Below are positions 29,775 to 39,240 of a stretch of 64,000 nt of DNA, in pieces. Each line of letters opens with the position of its first letter. Within the stretch, counting starts at the first letter, position 1. The stretch comes from Psychrobacter sp. 4Dc (GTDB lineage Bacteria > Pseudomonadota > Gammaproteobacteria > Pseudomonadales > Moraxellaceae). Made by a program: the position numbers and the translations under genes. Under the pieces are notes generated by a model that made no database searches, was not told the origin of the DNA, and saw only the letters and a program-made list of their open reading frames with translations. Location of the stretch: contig NZ_PJAT01000147.1 of the NCBI RefSeq assembly GCF_002836715.1, positions 1 to 64,000 of the forward strand, read 5' to 3'.

Positions 29775-30401
29775 TTAATTAAGAAATCTCAATCCAGAGG
29801 TTTTGAGTGCCCATACCAGCTCGACAAAGGCACGACTGTTGGTCAGAGGTTCGCCATCGATGATGAGAACGTAGCCTGCGTTATCTATCCATAAAAATAC
29901 AAAGCTGGTCTCAGGAATGAGTAGGTCTACCTGCTGAAAAAACGAGATTGCTTGGCTTTCTACCGCCCATCCACGTTGCTTTTGGCGAAGCATAAAGCCT
30001 GAAAAATCAGCGGCGGCGACACTGAGCATATCTGCTTCTTCTTGACTATAGCCCACTCGCGCCAAACAAAATCCTTCATCAGAGCCGATCGCGGCACGGC
30101 GTTTACCAGATAAGCTCGCCACGACATAAGGCAAGAACTGGTCCAATGGTAAGTTAGGTGCTGGTAAAAGTAGCGACAGCTTTTCAATCCAACCTTGTTC
30201 TATAAAGCTCTGTAGCCATTGTTCAGAATAGCGCTGAAGCCAGTCAGCAGCGAGCAACGTCTGATCATAAGACAGCAAATCCTGTAATGCCAACTGCTCA
30301 TCAGTTGGTTCGTTCTGTGAAAACGCCTCAAAAATACCAGCTGGCGTCAGGGTGAGATAGGTTTTATCAGCATTTAAGTAAGAAGACATAGTAACTACCA
30401 T
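29775..30401 (-). CDS. unknown protein with possible winged-helix and divergent roadblock-like domains
   Basis: 208 residues (196 if it starts at the internal ATG at 30389... residue 5 of the frame gives 204). No family is certain. Residues ~45-80 (LLSYDQTLLAADWLQRY, SFIEQGWIEKLS) could be a winged helix. The last ~110 residues (IGSDEGFCLARVGYSQEEADMLS, then FLWIDNAGYVLIIDGEP) parallel, element by element, the roadblock protein of the same cluster (LISNDGLMIASALPTGVDEDRVGAMS, then GYVIMTSSGDEAVLTI). This is my visual alignment. The 107-bp repeat lies 40 bases before its start and may have replaced its original upstream region. Confidence 0.65.
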   Translation of the reverse strand: MVVTMSSYLNADKTYLTLTPAGIFEAFSQNEPTDEQLALQDLLSYDQTLLAADWLQRYSEQWLQSFIEQGWIEKLSLLLPAPNLPLDQFLPYVVASLSGKRRAAIGSDEGFCLARVGYSQEEADMLSVAAADFSGFMLRQKQRGWAVESQAISFFQQVDLLIPETSFVFLWIDNAGYVLIIDGEPLTNSRAFVELVWALKTSGLRFLN

Positions 30402-30441
30402 TATGATAAAAGTGATTAATAAGTGACAAATTAGGCTTTCA

Positions 30442-30548
30442 TATCGTTGAGTTCAAATAATTTCGATACAAGGAAATCGAGCGTAAGTTATACATTAGTA
30501 TGCTTAGCGAGGATAATGATGTAGCGGATTTATATGGATTTGACTATA
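30442..30548 (-). repeat. dispersed 107-bp repeat, copy 2 (inverted)
   Basis: Exactly 107 bases, in the opposite orientation to the copies at 32549 and 42033, and very similar to the latter across its length (shared GCTAAGCATACTAATGTATA and CCTTGTATCGAAATTAT on its minus strand). Ends TATAGTCAAATCCATATAA and its imperfect complement. The stop codon and last six residues of the 207-aa protein lie in this repeat. Confidence 0.8.
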
Positions 30549-31153
30549 GTTTGATCGAGATGTTGTTGGCAGTTGTCCCAGCGTGCATCGAACTGCCAAT
30601 CACTTCTACCCAAGCGGAACCATACCAGCGAAAACGCAAGGCGATCATTGCGCGCAGTACAATGGGCAAAAAACTCATTTTCGATTTGCTCGATCGTACC
30701 CCAGTCTTCGTCCTCACGCGCTTGCATCAGCTCAGTAGTGATGTCTTTAGCGATTTCTCGGGCATCGTCGCTGCTGATACGCAGCCGTTGCTTTTGCTCA
30801 TTGAGAGAAGGAGATATCAGCACACTCCAACGAGTGGCCAACATACTATTGCGCTGGATGTATCTTTTTTTATCAATGCACTCGCGAAAGCCTTGCTGGA
30901 CATGAGGATACAAACGATCTTTGATACGGGTAAATAGGTTGTTTACATCGTATGGGATATCAAACCAGCAACCATAAAAAAAGTCTGCCACTGCACCCTG
31001 TAGCGGTTCTTTCTCCGTCAATAACAAAGCTGCGTTGATACGCTGCTCATGAAAATGACGGTTGTTAGGAGCTAAAAACACTTTACGAGAGTAAAACCGA
31101 AATACTCGGTGCGCGACTCTTTCATTTTCTTTGATCAGGTCTGAATCAGACAT
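30530..31153 (-). CDS. unknown 207-aa cytoplasmic protein
   Basis: Not recognised. It is rich in charged and aromatic residues, predicted helical, without signal or membrane segments. Notable stretches are FRFYSRKVFLAPNNRHFHEQ, AVADFFYGCWFDIPYDVNNL and LAFSLVWFRLGRSDWQFDARW. A strong AGGAGG Shine-Dalgarno (eight bases before ATG) supports this strand over the overlapping plus-strand frames. It follows the PhnD-like gene by 123 bases. The last residues TIVKSI and the stop derive from a 107-bp repeat, so the ancestral C-terminus may have differed. Confidence 0.75.
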   Translation of the reverse strand: MSDSDLIKENERVAHRVFRFYSRKVFLAPNNRHFHEQRINAALLLTEKEPLQGAVADFFYGCWFDIPYDVNNLFTRIKDRLYPHVQQGFRECIDKKRYIQRNSMLATRWSVLISPSLNEQKQRLRISSDDAREIAKDITTELMQAREDEDWGTIEQIENEFFAHCTARNDRLAFSLVWFRLGRSDWQFDARWDNCQQHLDQTIVKSI

Positions 31154-31276
31154 AATAATACCCTCCTGTCATTGCTATCATTACAACGGTGCTTGCTTCA
31201 GTGATATGATGTCATACGACAAGCGATAATGTAATCCAGAGAAATAGCGCTTGATATCAATATAATGATTGAGCGA

Positions 31277-32026
31277 CTAATCCAATAATGTCTGCATCAA
31301 ATCAATCATAAATTCGGCATCTTCTTCGCTCATTGGCTCAAACCCTTGAGGCATGCCAAGCTCAGCCAAGGCCTCTTTACCATCTGCATCGTTGTGCAAA
31401 TTCAGGATGGCTTCTAGGAAGATTTGTGCATCGGGAAAGTCTTCTTTGACTAGTAACACATGACTGATATCAGCCAAATCACTTTCGATAAGTACTGACA
31501 GCTGAGTCTTGGTCAAGCGTGAGAAGCTATGAAAAATCTCTGCCAAAAAGAACGCGACTTGGGCTTCACCTTTAATGACCTTGCGGGCAGCCGCTTGATA
31601 GGTCTCGGTCACATCCCAGTTGAGATCAGAGGCTTCTATATCGACGGCTTCTAGCAATCGCAAACCAATCAGTTTGACATCTCGGTTGTCCGCCATCGCG
31701 ACAGTAGCCCCTGCTCGAATGTCTTCCAAACGGCTAATAGCGCTATTAGCTGCGGCTGCAATGACCATCTCATCAGATTTGCCGATAGGTCGGGCAATGG
31801 CTCGATAGCCTTGCTCTCGGATGAGAGTGGCTGCATCAAAAGGGTTGGCATAAATGATTTGAATGTCACCAGCATCAATGACCTGCTCTTGCTCAGCGTG
31901 AGAGGCAGGGATATTGAGATGCATGTTTAAGTTGGCACGTTTTTGAATCAAGGTGTTGAACATGTGCCAGCCTGCAAAGCGATCAGGTGAGAAATCAGGG
32001 GCGATTAACATATTGTGTGTCGTCAT
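31277..32026 (-). CDS. PhnD-like phosphate/phosphonate-binding-type protein lacking a signal peptide
   Basis: 249-residue type 2 periplasmic-binding-protein fold: an N-terminal MLIAPDFSPDRFAGWHMFNTLI lobe, IIYANPFDAATLI, YRAIARPIGKSDEMVIAA, and ATVAMADNRDVKLIGLRLLEAV. It begins directly with the fold (MTTHNMLIAPD), with no Sec, Tat or lipoprotein signal, and no permease or ATPase gene is nearby. A cytoplasmic ligand sensor therefore seems more likely than a transport component. GAGGAAGG overlaps the end of the PAS gene, three bases upstream of which it begins, so the two are coupled. Confidence 0.8.
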   Translation of the reverse strand: MTTHNMLIAPDFSPDRFAGWHMFNTLIQKRANLNMHLNIPASHAEQEQVIDAGDIQIIYANPFDAATLIREQGYRAIARPIGKSDEMVIAAAANSAISRLEDIRAGATVAMADNRDVKLIGLRLLEAVDIEASDLNWDVTETYQAAARKVIKGEAQVAFFLAEIFHSFSRLTKTQLSVLIESDLADISHVLLVKEDFPDAQIFLEAILNLHNDADGKEALAELGMPQGFEPMSEEDAEFMIDLMQTLLD

Positions 32027-32029
32027 GAG

Positions 32030-32530
32030 TTAGCCTTCCTCATCTTGTTTCATTTGGGCATATTGAGTCATCGCCGCTTCAATTTTGCTGCGTGATGGTT
32101 TGCGTCGTACCGAGGTGTAGCCGACGGTTTCACCGCGACGCACGTTAGGCACCACAGTGGCATAGACCCAATAATGACTGCCGTCTTTGCATAAGTTTTT
32201 GACATAGCCATGCCATTTTTGTCCAGACTCGGCAGTACTCCATAAGTCTTTATAGGCAGCTTTTGGCATATCAGGATGACGCAAAATATAGTGCTGTTGG
32301 CCAATCAATTCATCTACATGATAGCCACTGATTTCGACAAAGGCGTCGTTGACGTGAGTGATGATACCGTCGAGATTGGTACGCGAGACAATCAGTTTGC
32401 CATCTGGGTAGGGGCGCTCTATACCAGTATCATAGACAGTCCGTGACGTGCCATCATGATAAGTCATCGTGATTTGCTCAGCAGGCATATCGGGTTTGTG
32501 TGCATCAGGGATTGGAGAACCCATGGTCAT
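32030..32530 (-). CDS. stand-alone Aer-type PAS domain protein
   Basis: 166 residues: a ~40-residue hydrophilic lead, then one PAS domain (about 45-150) strongly like that of the aerotaxis sensor Aer, with THVNDAFVEISGY, LRHPDMPKAAYKDLW (84 onward), VKNLCKDGSHYWVYA and SVRRKPS. In Aer this fold binds FAD and senses redox state. There is no methyl-accepting, kinase or other output domain, so it must signal to a partner. AGGAG lies six bases before the start. Confidence 0.88.
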   Translation of the reverse strand: MTMGSPIPDAHKPDMPAEQITMTYHDGTSRTVYDTGIERPYPDGKLIVSRTNLDGIITHVNDAFVEISGYHVDELIGQQHYILRHPDMPKAAYKDLWSTAESGQKWHGYVKNLCKDGSHYWVYATVVPNVRRGETVGYTSVRRKPSRSKIEAAMTQYAQMKQDEEG

Positions 32531-32548
32531 CTCCTTCGTTGATCGTTA

Positions 32549-32655
32549 TATCGTCAATCCTCTATAAGTTAGATACGGTGTCAGCCTTGCTTAGCCTACT
32601 ACTTGTAGTACTTTCACTCGGCTTCCTTGTATCCAAATTATATTGAATCAACTAT
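32549..32655 (+). repeat. dispersed 107-bp repeat, copy 3
   Basis: 107 bases with ends TATCGTCAATCCTCTATAA and TATTGAATCAACTAT and core CGGCTTCCTTGTATCCAAAT. It fills most of the 170-base gap between the roadblock and PAS genes and is inverted relative to copy 2. Confidence 0.75.
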
Positions 32656-32700
32656 GTTTATAGTAATTAAAAGCTAATAAATTCGATAAGCAGTCGCTAA

Positions 32701-33063
32701 TCAAATGAGCTTTGCCAACGCTTCTGAAGCGCGCTTAATATCTAGGAATATCAAGCCAAGCTTGGCATTGGGCTTTGCCATGATGGTGAGTACGGCTTCA
32801 TCGCCTGATGAGGTCATGATGACGTAGCCTTTCTCGCCTTGAATCATAATACGATCGATACTACCGCGTGCCAACTCGCGGCCTGCACGGTCACCTAATG
32901 ATAATAATGCTGCTGACATAGCACCCACACGATCTTCATCCACGCCGGTTGGTAGAGCTGAAGCAATCATAAGACCATCGTTAGAGATTAGCGCAGATGC
33001 TTCAACATCTGCTGATGAACTGTTTAAGTCTTCCAATATCTGCTGAAATGAATCTGTACGCAT
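32701..33063 (-). CDS. roadblock/LC7 (MglB-like) domain protein
   Basis: 120 residues, one whole roadblock/LC7 domain: SFQQILEDLNSSSADVEASALISNDGL at the start, GAMSAALLSLGDRAGREL helix, and IMIQGEKGYVIMTS strands. Such proteins dimerise and often act as GTPase-activating or scaffold partners of Ras-like GTPases, as MglB does for MglA in cell polarity. No MglA-like GTPase is in the window. A TATAAT on the minus strand at 33146-33151 could be its -10 box. First gene of the minus-strand cluster. Confidence 0.92.
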   Translation of the reverse strand: MRTDSFQQILEDLNSSSADVEASALISNDGLMIASALPTGVDEDRVGAMSAALLSLGDRAGRELARGSIDRIMIQGEKGYVIMTSSGDEAVLTIMAKPNAKLGLIFLDIKRASEALAKLI

Positions 33064-33686
33064 ATCGCTTTCTCTGTACTGGTGATTGGTTTTTTATTTA
33101 TGAACTAATGAAGTTAGTCAAAAATATCCTTGTTTAAAGAAAGGTATTATAATTCCTTCCTAATAATATTGATATACATTTGCCCAATTAAAAGTAAATT
33201 TTTTGGAATTTTATGCCTTTTGTCATCAAATCATTACCCTTTATCTTTATTTTTTCGAGGAAAATGGTGGTTTTTTATTATGTCTAGTCGATGAGCGGTT
33301 GAAGACCTAGCAAGATCCTTGGTATTTTTTTTCAATAGAGATATTCTTTGTAACTATAGATTAATGTCCATCATTGCTATCAAACGGAGCCGCTGAAATT
33401 TAGCTAATAAAAATCGCTTATAGATTCTTATGATGAAGATATTTACTAGACTTATAAGTCTCAAAAATGATATACAGTCATGAGGGGATAAATGTTGACA
33501 CTTCTAAATGCGTTATAAAAATACAAATTGAGTCAGCTTTTTTGATCCTATCAGTCTCTATACATAATCTTGTATAGGGGCGATTTCAGTTTTACATCAA
33601 CGTTTATAATCCTTTTGTTTACTCAATATATTGTAGCGTCGATGTAAATAATTACTATCACCAGTTTTATCCTAAGGAAGAAATAC
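33064..33686. other. 623-base divergent intergenic region between roadblock gene and gdhA
   Basis: No ORF that looks real. AT-rich. Holds the putative minus-strand -10 (33146-33151) and, for gdhA, only weak promoter-like hexamers (TTGACA at 33495-33500 with TATAAA 13 bases on, too close). A gene-free region this long before gdhA suggests regulatory sites, but I cannot define them. Confidence 0.4.
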
Positions 33687-35033
33687 ATGAGCATCAGTGA
33701 AGCCATCCAAAAAGTCGAAGCACGTTATGCCCATCAGCCCGAATTCATTCAAGCAGTAAAAGAGGTGGCAATTACGATTCAACCTTTATACGATGCGCAT
33801 CCTGAATATAGTACGTTAAAGGTATTCGAGCGTTTGGTAGAGCCTGATCGGGTATTTGGCTTTCGTATCAATTGGGAAGATGATCAAGGCGTGGTACAAG
33901 TCAATCGTGGTTGGCGTGTGCAGTTTTGCAATGCTCTAGGCCCTTACAAAGGCGGTCTTAGATTCCATCCTACCGTCAATCAATCCGTATTGAAGTTCTT
34001 AGGCTTTGAGCAAATCTTTAAAAATGCCTTAACTGGCTTGCCTATTGGTGGCGGTAAAGGTGGGTCAGATTTTGATCCTAAAGGTAAAACAGACAGTGAG
34101 ATACGTCGTTTTTGCTATGCCTTTATGCGTGAGCTACATCATTACGTGAGCAAAGACATGGATGTGCCTGCTGGTGACATCGGCGTCGGTGGTCGAGAAG
34201 TTAGCTATATGTTTGCGATGTATAAAAATTTAACACGCGAATCAACAGGGGTTATCACTGGCAAAGGCGTGGGCTTTGGTGGCAGCTTGATGCGTACAGA
34301 GGCGACTGGCTACGGTGCAGTCTACTTCTTAGAAAATATGCTCATCGCTCAGAACGATAAGCTTCAAGGCAAAAAGGTGCTGATATCAGGAGCAGGTAAT
34401 GTCTCATTACATGCTGCCGAAAAAGTGAATGCGCTAGGTGGTATAGCAATAACTGTCTCTGATTCACAAGGGACGTTGCATGATGAAAATGGTCTCAATC
34501 AAGAAAAAATTGATTGGCTCAAAAAACAAAAGCAGCAAAACAAGCCTTTAGCAGAGTATGTTGATGTTTATGGTGGCGAGTGGCTTGCCAAACAGAAACC
34601 GTGGCAGTTTGAAGCTGATATTGCGATTCCATGCGCTACTCAAAATGAAGTCAATGAAGCTGATGCCAAATTGTTGGTCGAAAATGGCGTGAAGTATGTG
34701 GTGGAAGGCGCTAATATGCCACTCACTGCGGAAGCAATTGATTGTATCCGTTTGCACCGTGTTCATTATGCACCTGGTAAAGCTGCTAATGCGGGCGGGG
34801 TAGCAGTATCTGCGCTTGAAATGTCGCAAAACTCTGTCCGTCAATATCAAACCTTTGAGCAAGTCGATGAGCGTCTAAAAGGTATTATGAAAGATATCCA
34901 CGACAGTGCTGCGAATGCTTCAGAACAATATGGTCAAACTGACAATGGTTATGTCGACTATATGGCTGGTGCCAATATGGTTGGTTTCAAACGTGTGGCT
35001 GATGCGTTGGTTGCTTTTGGTATTTTGAACTAG
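33687..35033 (+). CDS. gdhA: NADP-specific glutamate dehydrogenase
   Basis: 448 residues, the length of the hexameric bacterial/fungal NADP type. Motifs include KGGLRFHPTVNQSVLKFLGF with catalytic and substrate lysines, LTGLPIGGGKGGSDFDPKGK, and the dinucleotide motif SGAGNVSLHAAEK. It interconverts 2-oxoglutarate plus ammonia and glutamate. The neighbouring hut operon produces glutamate and ammonia, so a metabolic link is plausible. AAGGAAG precedes the start. Confidence 0.96.
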   Translation: MSISEAIQKVEARYAHQPEFIQAVKEVAITIQPLYDAHPEYSTLKVFERLVEPDRVFGFRINWEDDQGVVQVNRGWRVQFCNALGPYKGGLRFHPTVNQSVLKFLGFEQIFKNALTGLPIGGGKGGSDFDPKGKTDSEIRRFCYAFMRELHHYVSKDMDVPAGDIGVGGREVSYMFAMYKNLTRESTGVITGKGVGFGGSLMRTEATGYGAVYFLENMLIAQNDKLQGKKVLISGAGNVSLHAAEKVNALGGIAITVSDSQGTLHDENGLNQEKIDWLKKQKQQNKPLAEYVDVYGGEWLAKQKPWQFEADIAIPCATQNEVNEADAKLLVENGVKYVVEGANMPLTAEAIDCIRLHRVHYAPGKAANAGGVAVSALEMSQNSVRQYQTFEQVDERLKGIMKDIHDSAANASEQYGQTDNGYVDYMAGANMVGFKRVADALVAFGILN

Positions 35034-35088
35034 TCTTACTTATAAGTGGTAAACAAGCCTTAGCGGTTGGTTCATACGGACAAATAGC

Positions 35089-35122
35089 AAAGCCCCAGTC
35101 ACTGAATGATTGGGGCTTTTTT
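35089..35122. terminator. bidirectional terminator between gdhA and hutI
   Basis: AAAGCCCCAGTCA and TGATTGGGGCTTTTTT pair (one G:U) between convergent genes. Confidence 0.9.
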
Positions 35123-35148
35123 AATTGAGATAAACAAAGGTAGGTTGA

Positions 35149-36489
35149 TTACAGTGTCTCGCGCCATTGTCCTTGAACCATAATGCCTTGGGTAGGATTT
35201 AGTCCCATCTGATAGGCCAAGTCAGCAGGACGAGCGATATCCCATAGCGCTAAATCAGCATCACAGCCCACTTCCACTTTTCCTTTGTTGGACAGCCCTA
35301 ACGCTTGTGCTGCATAAACGGTTGAGCCTGCCAATACTTCTTCAGGCGTGAGGTAAAATAGCGTACAACCCATATTCATCGCCAACAACAGCGACGTCAA
35401 CGGTGAGGTGCCAGGGTTACAATCGGTTGAAATAGCCATAGGAACGTGATGTTTACGTAAAGCTTCAATCGGTGGCAACTTGGTGTCACGTAGCGTATAA
35501 AACGCCCCTGGCAATATCACGGCAACGGTATTGCTAGCCGCCATTTTTTTGATGTCTTCTTCTGATAAGTGCTCTAGATGGTCGCTCGATAGCCCTTTAT
35601 ATTCAGCAACTAAGGCACTACCACCTATATCAGACAGCTGCTCAGAGTGCAGTTTGACTGGTAGATTTAATGAGCGAGCCACTTCAAACACTCGTCTGAT
35701 TTGCTCAGTACTAAAAGCGATATTTTCACAGAAACCATCGACCGCATCGACCAAGCCTTCTTCATGCAGAATGGGTAGCCACTCGCAGACTTGCTCAATA
35801 TAGTCATCTGCACGATTTTTATACTCAGGTGACAAGGCATGAGCCGCCAAATACGTGGTACTTACATGAATGTCGTATTTTTCTCCCAGTTGACGAGCGA
35901 CCGTGAGCATTTTGCGTTCAGTGTCCAAGTCCAAGCCATAACCTGATTTGATTTCGATACTGGTGACGCCTTCTTTCATGAGCGCGAGTAGACGTTTTTC
36001 ACTTTGTGCAAATAGCGATTCAATACTGGCAGCGCGGGTAGCCGTGACCGTCGCGACAATACCACCGCCTTGTGCTGCAATGTCTTGATAACTAACGCCC
36101 TGCAAACGTGCTTCGAACTCATTGCTACGGTTGCCACCATAGACGATATGCGTGTGACAATCGATAAGCCCTGGGGTTATCCATTTACCATCCACGTCTG
36201 TGATTTGGCTAGCTTGATATTTAGGCAGATGAGCAGTGATTTGATCCTGTGTGCCAACCCAAGCGATTTTACCGTTTTTAATACCGATAGCCGCCTTTTC
36301 TAACTGACCGTATGGAATGCTATCAGTGTGCTTATTTTCATCATCACTTGTCTCAATACCAAAACCATAATGCGCTGAAAAAGTGGCAAGATTGGCATTG
36401 ATAATAATATGATCAAATGATGACATAGTAGATGCATCTAGCGTCTTTTCTATAGGACTTTTCGATACGGAGTTCTTTGATTTATTCAT
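35149..36489 (-). CDS. hutI: imidazolonepropionase
   Basis: 446-residue amidohydrolase, third step of histidine degradation, opening imidazolonepropionate to formiminoglutamate. The metal motif is [14 protein letters not shown], followed by [25 protein letters not shown] and [15 protein letters not shown] six bases upstream supports the start at 36489, which gives a 21-residue extension before the usual MSSFDHI beginning. Last gene of hutUHGI. Confidence 0.95.
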   Translation of the reverse strand: MNKSKNSVSKSPIEKTLDASTMSSFDHIIINANLATFSAHYGFGIETSDDENKHTDSIPYGQLEKAAIGIKNGKIAWVGTQDQITAHLPKYQASQITDVDGKWITPGLIDCHTHIVYGGNRSNEFEARLQGVSYQDIAAQGGGIVATVTATRAASIESLFAQSEKRLLALMKEGVTSIEIKSGYGLDLDTERKMLTVARQLGEKYDIHVSTTYLAAHALSPEYKNRADDYIEQVCEWLPILHEEGLVDAVDGFCENIAFSTEQIRRVFEVARSLNLPVKLHSEQLSDIGGSALVAEYKGLSSDHLEHLSEEDIKKMAASNTVAVILPGAFYTLRDTKLPPIEALRKHHVPMAISTDCNPGTSPLTSLLLAMNMGCTLFYLTPEEVLAGSTVYAAQALGLSNKGKVEVGCDADLALWDIARPADLAYQMGLNPTQGIMVQGQWRETL

Positions 36490-36536
36490 AATATGCTCCT
36501 GATTTTTGTGAAGTCGATGATCTTTATTGGCAAGAT

Positions 36537-37592
36537 CTAAGCGCTAAGTAAGTGCTGCTCTACAATAGTGGCTAGTAAGCGAGCAGCAACTTTGCAGCTA
36601 CGACTATCAACGTCAAAAGTAGGATTAATCTCAGCAATGTCGACCGTTTTTACTTTGCCTGATGCCATGATGGTTTTGACCATACGCTCAACAAAACCTA
36701 GCTCAATACCAAAGGCGGCAGGTGCGCTCACACCTGGAACGACACTGGCAGGTAAGCAGTCCATATCGATGGTTAAATACACGATATCGACTTGATTCAC
36801 AAAGCTTTTGACCCGCTCAGCAAGTGTATCCCAAGGCTGATAATGACAGTCTTCATCACTAATGACCTGTACGCCCAATTGCTCGGCACGATCGAAAAGC
36901 GCCGCCGTGTTAGAAAAGCGACTGACGCCAATACAGCAATAATGAAAGGGCTGGCTATGTGCATCAAGGTGCTCGGCAATTTGGCGAAACGGTGTCCCAG
37001 AAGTTGCGACATCCGACTGACGAATATCAAGGTGGGCATCGAAATTAATAATTCCGATAGTAAGCGCTGTGTTTGTGCTGATAGTTGCTTCGCTTGTATT
37101 TTCTAAAGCCTGCCATAATCCTAAAAAGCTACCATAAGCAATAGCATGACCACCACCAAGCCCGATGGGTAATCCACCTTGCTTAACGATAGTGCTCACT
37201 GCATCAGCATATTTGAACTGAGCTTGCTCAAGGGTGCTCTCGGCAAAGCCATCATTATCATTACAATGAATGTCACCAGCATCACCCAATAAGGTTGATA
37301 ATTGACCATCAAAACGTTGTTGTAAATCAGCGATGACTGGCAGTGTAGCAAAAGCTCGACGAATCAATGGGGGAGCAGCTCTAGCACCTACGCGGCCTTG
37401 GTTGCGTCTGACTCCTTGATCACAGGCAAAGCCAATTAGCCCAATATGTTGAGCCTCATAAGGCTGAGTAAGCTGATACCAATAGCGGGCACGCGCAGTC
37501 TCAAATGGCTCTGCACGTCCTGTCCACTGGCTCATATCAGCAGGTGTATGGCTAATGCGTGAGGTAGTCATTGGTGTTCTCGCTATTGTCAT
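36537..37592 (-). CDS. hutG: formimidoylglutamase (arginase family)
   Basis: 351 residues. Binuclear manganese ligands are visible in [18 protein letters not shown] and [18 protein letters not shown]. It hydrolyses N-formimidoylglutamate to glutamate and formamide, so this organism uses the direct route rather than HutF plus deformylase. GGAG precedes the start. It lies 23 bases after hutH. Confidence 0.94.
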   Translation of the reverse strand: MTIARTPMTTSRISHTPADMSQWTGRAEPFETARARYWYQLTQPYEAQHIGLIGFACDQGVRRNQGRVGARAAPPLIRRAFATLPVIADLQQRFDGQLSTLLGDAGDIHCNDNDGFAESTLEQAQFKYADAVSTIVKQGGLPIGLGGGHAIAYGSFLGLWQALENTSEATISTNTALTIGIINFDAHLDIRQSDVATSGTPFRQIAEHLDAHSQPFHYCCIGVSRFSNTAALFDRAEQLGVQVISDEDCHYQPWDTLAERVKSFVNQVDIVYLTIDMDCLPASVVPGVSAPAAFGIELGFVERMVKTIMASGKVKTVDIAEINPTFDVDSRSCKVAARLLATIVEQHLLSA

Positions 37593-37615
37593 TGCTGCTC
37601 TCCACCCATTAATCT

Positions 37616-39178
37616 TTATTTAGACTCGTACCAATCGCTGCGTAGTGACTGCCAATGCTCAGCAAGCGTACCGTCTAATACCAATTGCTTGGCTGCTTCG
37701 ATATCAGGGGCTAGATAGCGATCTTTGTCATAGAAAGTCACTTTCTCACGTAGTTTCTGATGTGCCACAGTCAGCGGCTCTGACGTATCTAGTCCGCGAT
37801 GGAAGTCGATGCCTTGACCAGCAGCCAGAAGTTCAATACCAATAATGGTGGCAGTGTTTTGCGCCATCTCGTATAGGCGACGTGCGCAATAAGTTGCCAT
37901 TGAGACATGGTCTTCTTGGTTGGCAGAGGTCGGGATACTATCGACGCTACCAGGGTGGGCGATAGATTTGTTTTCTGAAGCCAGTGCTGCGGCGGTCACA
38001 TGAGCAATCATAAATCCTGAGTTTACCCCAGCGTTATCAACCAAGAATGGCGGTAAGCCACCTGATAGCGTCGCATCGATTAGCAAGGCCACACGGCGCT
38101 CAGACATCGAGCCAATCTCAGCGATTGCCAAGGCCAAAATATCGGCGGCAAAGGCGACAGGCTCAGCATGGAAGTTACCACCTGATATAGCAACTGGCCC
38201 ATCTTCGTTATTGAAAATAAGTGGGTTGTCAGTTACTGCATTAGATTCTATTAGCAGAGTTTTCCCTGCTTGGTTGATGATATCAAGACAGGCACCCATG
38301 ACTTGCGGCTGACAGCGTAAGCAGTAAGGGTCTTGCACTCTATCGTCTTGCTCACCATCATGTGAGGCACGGATAGCACTGCCTTTGATGAGTTGACGAT
38401 GTGCTTTGGCGATTTCGATTTGACCATGATGGCCACGTACTTCGTGAATACGCGCATCAAATGGTGAGTCCGAGCCTTTTGCCGCATCAATTGATAGTGA
38501 GCCGACAATGGTCGCAGTCTCAAGCAAATCACGCGCCAAGAAATAACCACGTAATGCCAATGCGGTTGATACTTGCGTACCGTTGATCAGTGCAAGGCCT
38601 TCTTTAGCTGCAAGAGTAATTGGCTCAAGTCCATGCTGGGCTAGCGCGTTTGCTGCAGGCACTTTTTTACCAGCGACAAACACATCACCTTCACCCATCA
38701 TCGCAAGCGTCATATGTGATAATGGCGCTAAGTCACCAGATGCACCAACTGATCCTTTGGCTGGGATATTGGGTGTGATTTGATTGTTGATTAAGGCAAG
38801 TAAACTATCAACTACCTCGCGGCGTACACCAGAGACGCCTTGCGCCAGACTGGCAATTTTCATCACCATAATCAGTCGTACCACGCCTGCAGGGAGAGCT
38901 TCACCCGTGCCCACTGAGTGAGAAACGATCAGGTTACGCTGAAGTAGCTCAAGTTGATCATCACTGATACGTGTCTTAGCAAGTAGGCCAAAACCAGTGT
39001 TGATACCATAAGCGCTTTTGTCTCGCGCAATGATGGTACGTACATCTTCGTGCGAGGCATCTATCGCCTCATAAGCGCTCTCAGGTAGTGTCAATATGAC
39101 AGGCTGCTCGTAGATATCACGTAGCATCTCAAAGCTAAGCTGGCGAGGATGTAGGGTTAGTTGTTTGATATTGCTCAT
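37616..39178 (-). CDS. hutH: histidine ammonia-lyase
   Basis: 520 residues. The MIO prosthetic group forms from Ala146-Ser147-Gly148 in [23 protein letters not shown] is near residue 57, with conserved [19 protein letters not shown] sequence downstream. It deaminates histidine to urocanate. It sits 62 bases after hutU on the same strand. Confidence 0.97.
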   Translation of the reverse strand: MSNIKQLTLHPRQLSFEMLRDIYEQPVILTLPESAYEAIDASHEDVRTIIARDKSAYGINTGFGLLAKTRISDDQLELLQRNLIVSHSVGTGEALPAGVVRLIMVMKIASLAQGVSGVRREVVDSLLALINNQITPNIPAKGSVGASGDLAPLSHMTLAMMGEGDVFVAGKKVPAANALAQHGLEPITLAAKEGLALINGTQVSTALALRGYFLARDLLETATIVGSLSIDAAKGSDSPFDARIHEVRGHHGQIEIAKAHRQLIKGSAIRASHDGEQDDRVQDPYCLRCQPQVMGACLDIINQAGKTLLIESNAVTDNPLIFNNEDGPVAISGGNFHAEPVAFAADILALAIAEIGSMSERRVALLIDATLSGGLPPFLVDNAGVNSGFMIAHVTAAALASENKSIAHPGSVDSIPTSANQEDHVSMATYCARRLYEMAQNTATIIGIELLAAGQGIDFHRGLDTSEPLTVAHQKLREKVTFYDKDRYLAPDIEAAKQLVLDGTLAEHWQSLRSDWYESK

Positions 39179-39240
39179 AAGGGTAATCCTAGTTGCATAG
39201 TTATCTAGCTATTTATTTTTATAAAGTAAAATGATTCGAA

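Noticed and set aside
30500-30937. Plus-strand ORF of 145 aa overlapping the 207-aa gene
   Set aside because: It begins in the dispersed repeat, has no Shine-Dalgarno, and opposes a minus-strand gene with a strong AGGAGG and consistent operon direction.
31277-32026. Phosphonate ABC transporter annotation for the PhnD-like gene
   Set aside because: No signal peptide, permease or ATPase; the neighbours are signalling proteins.
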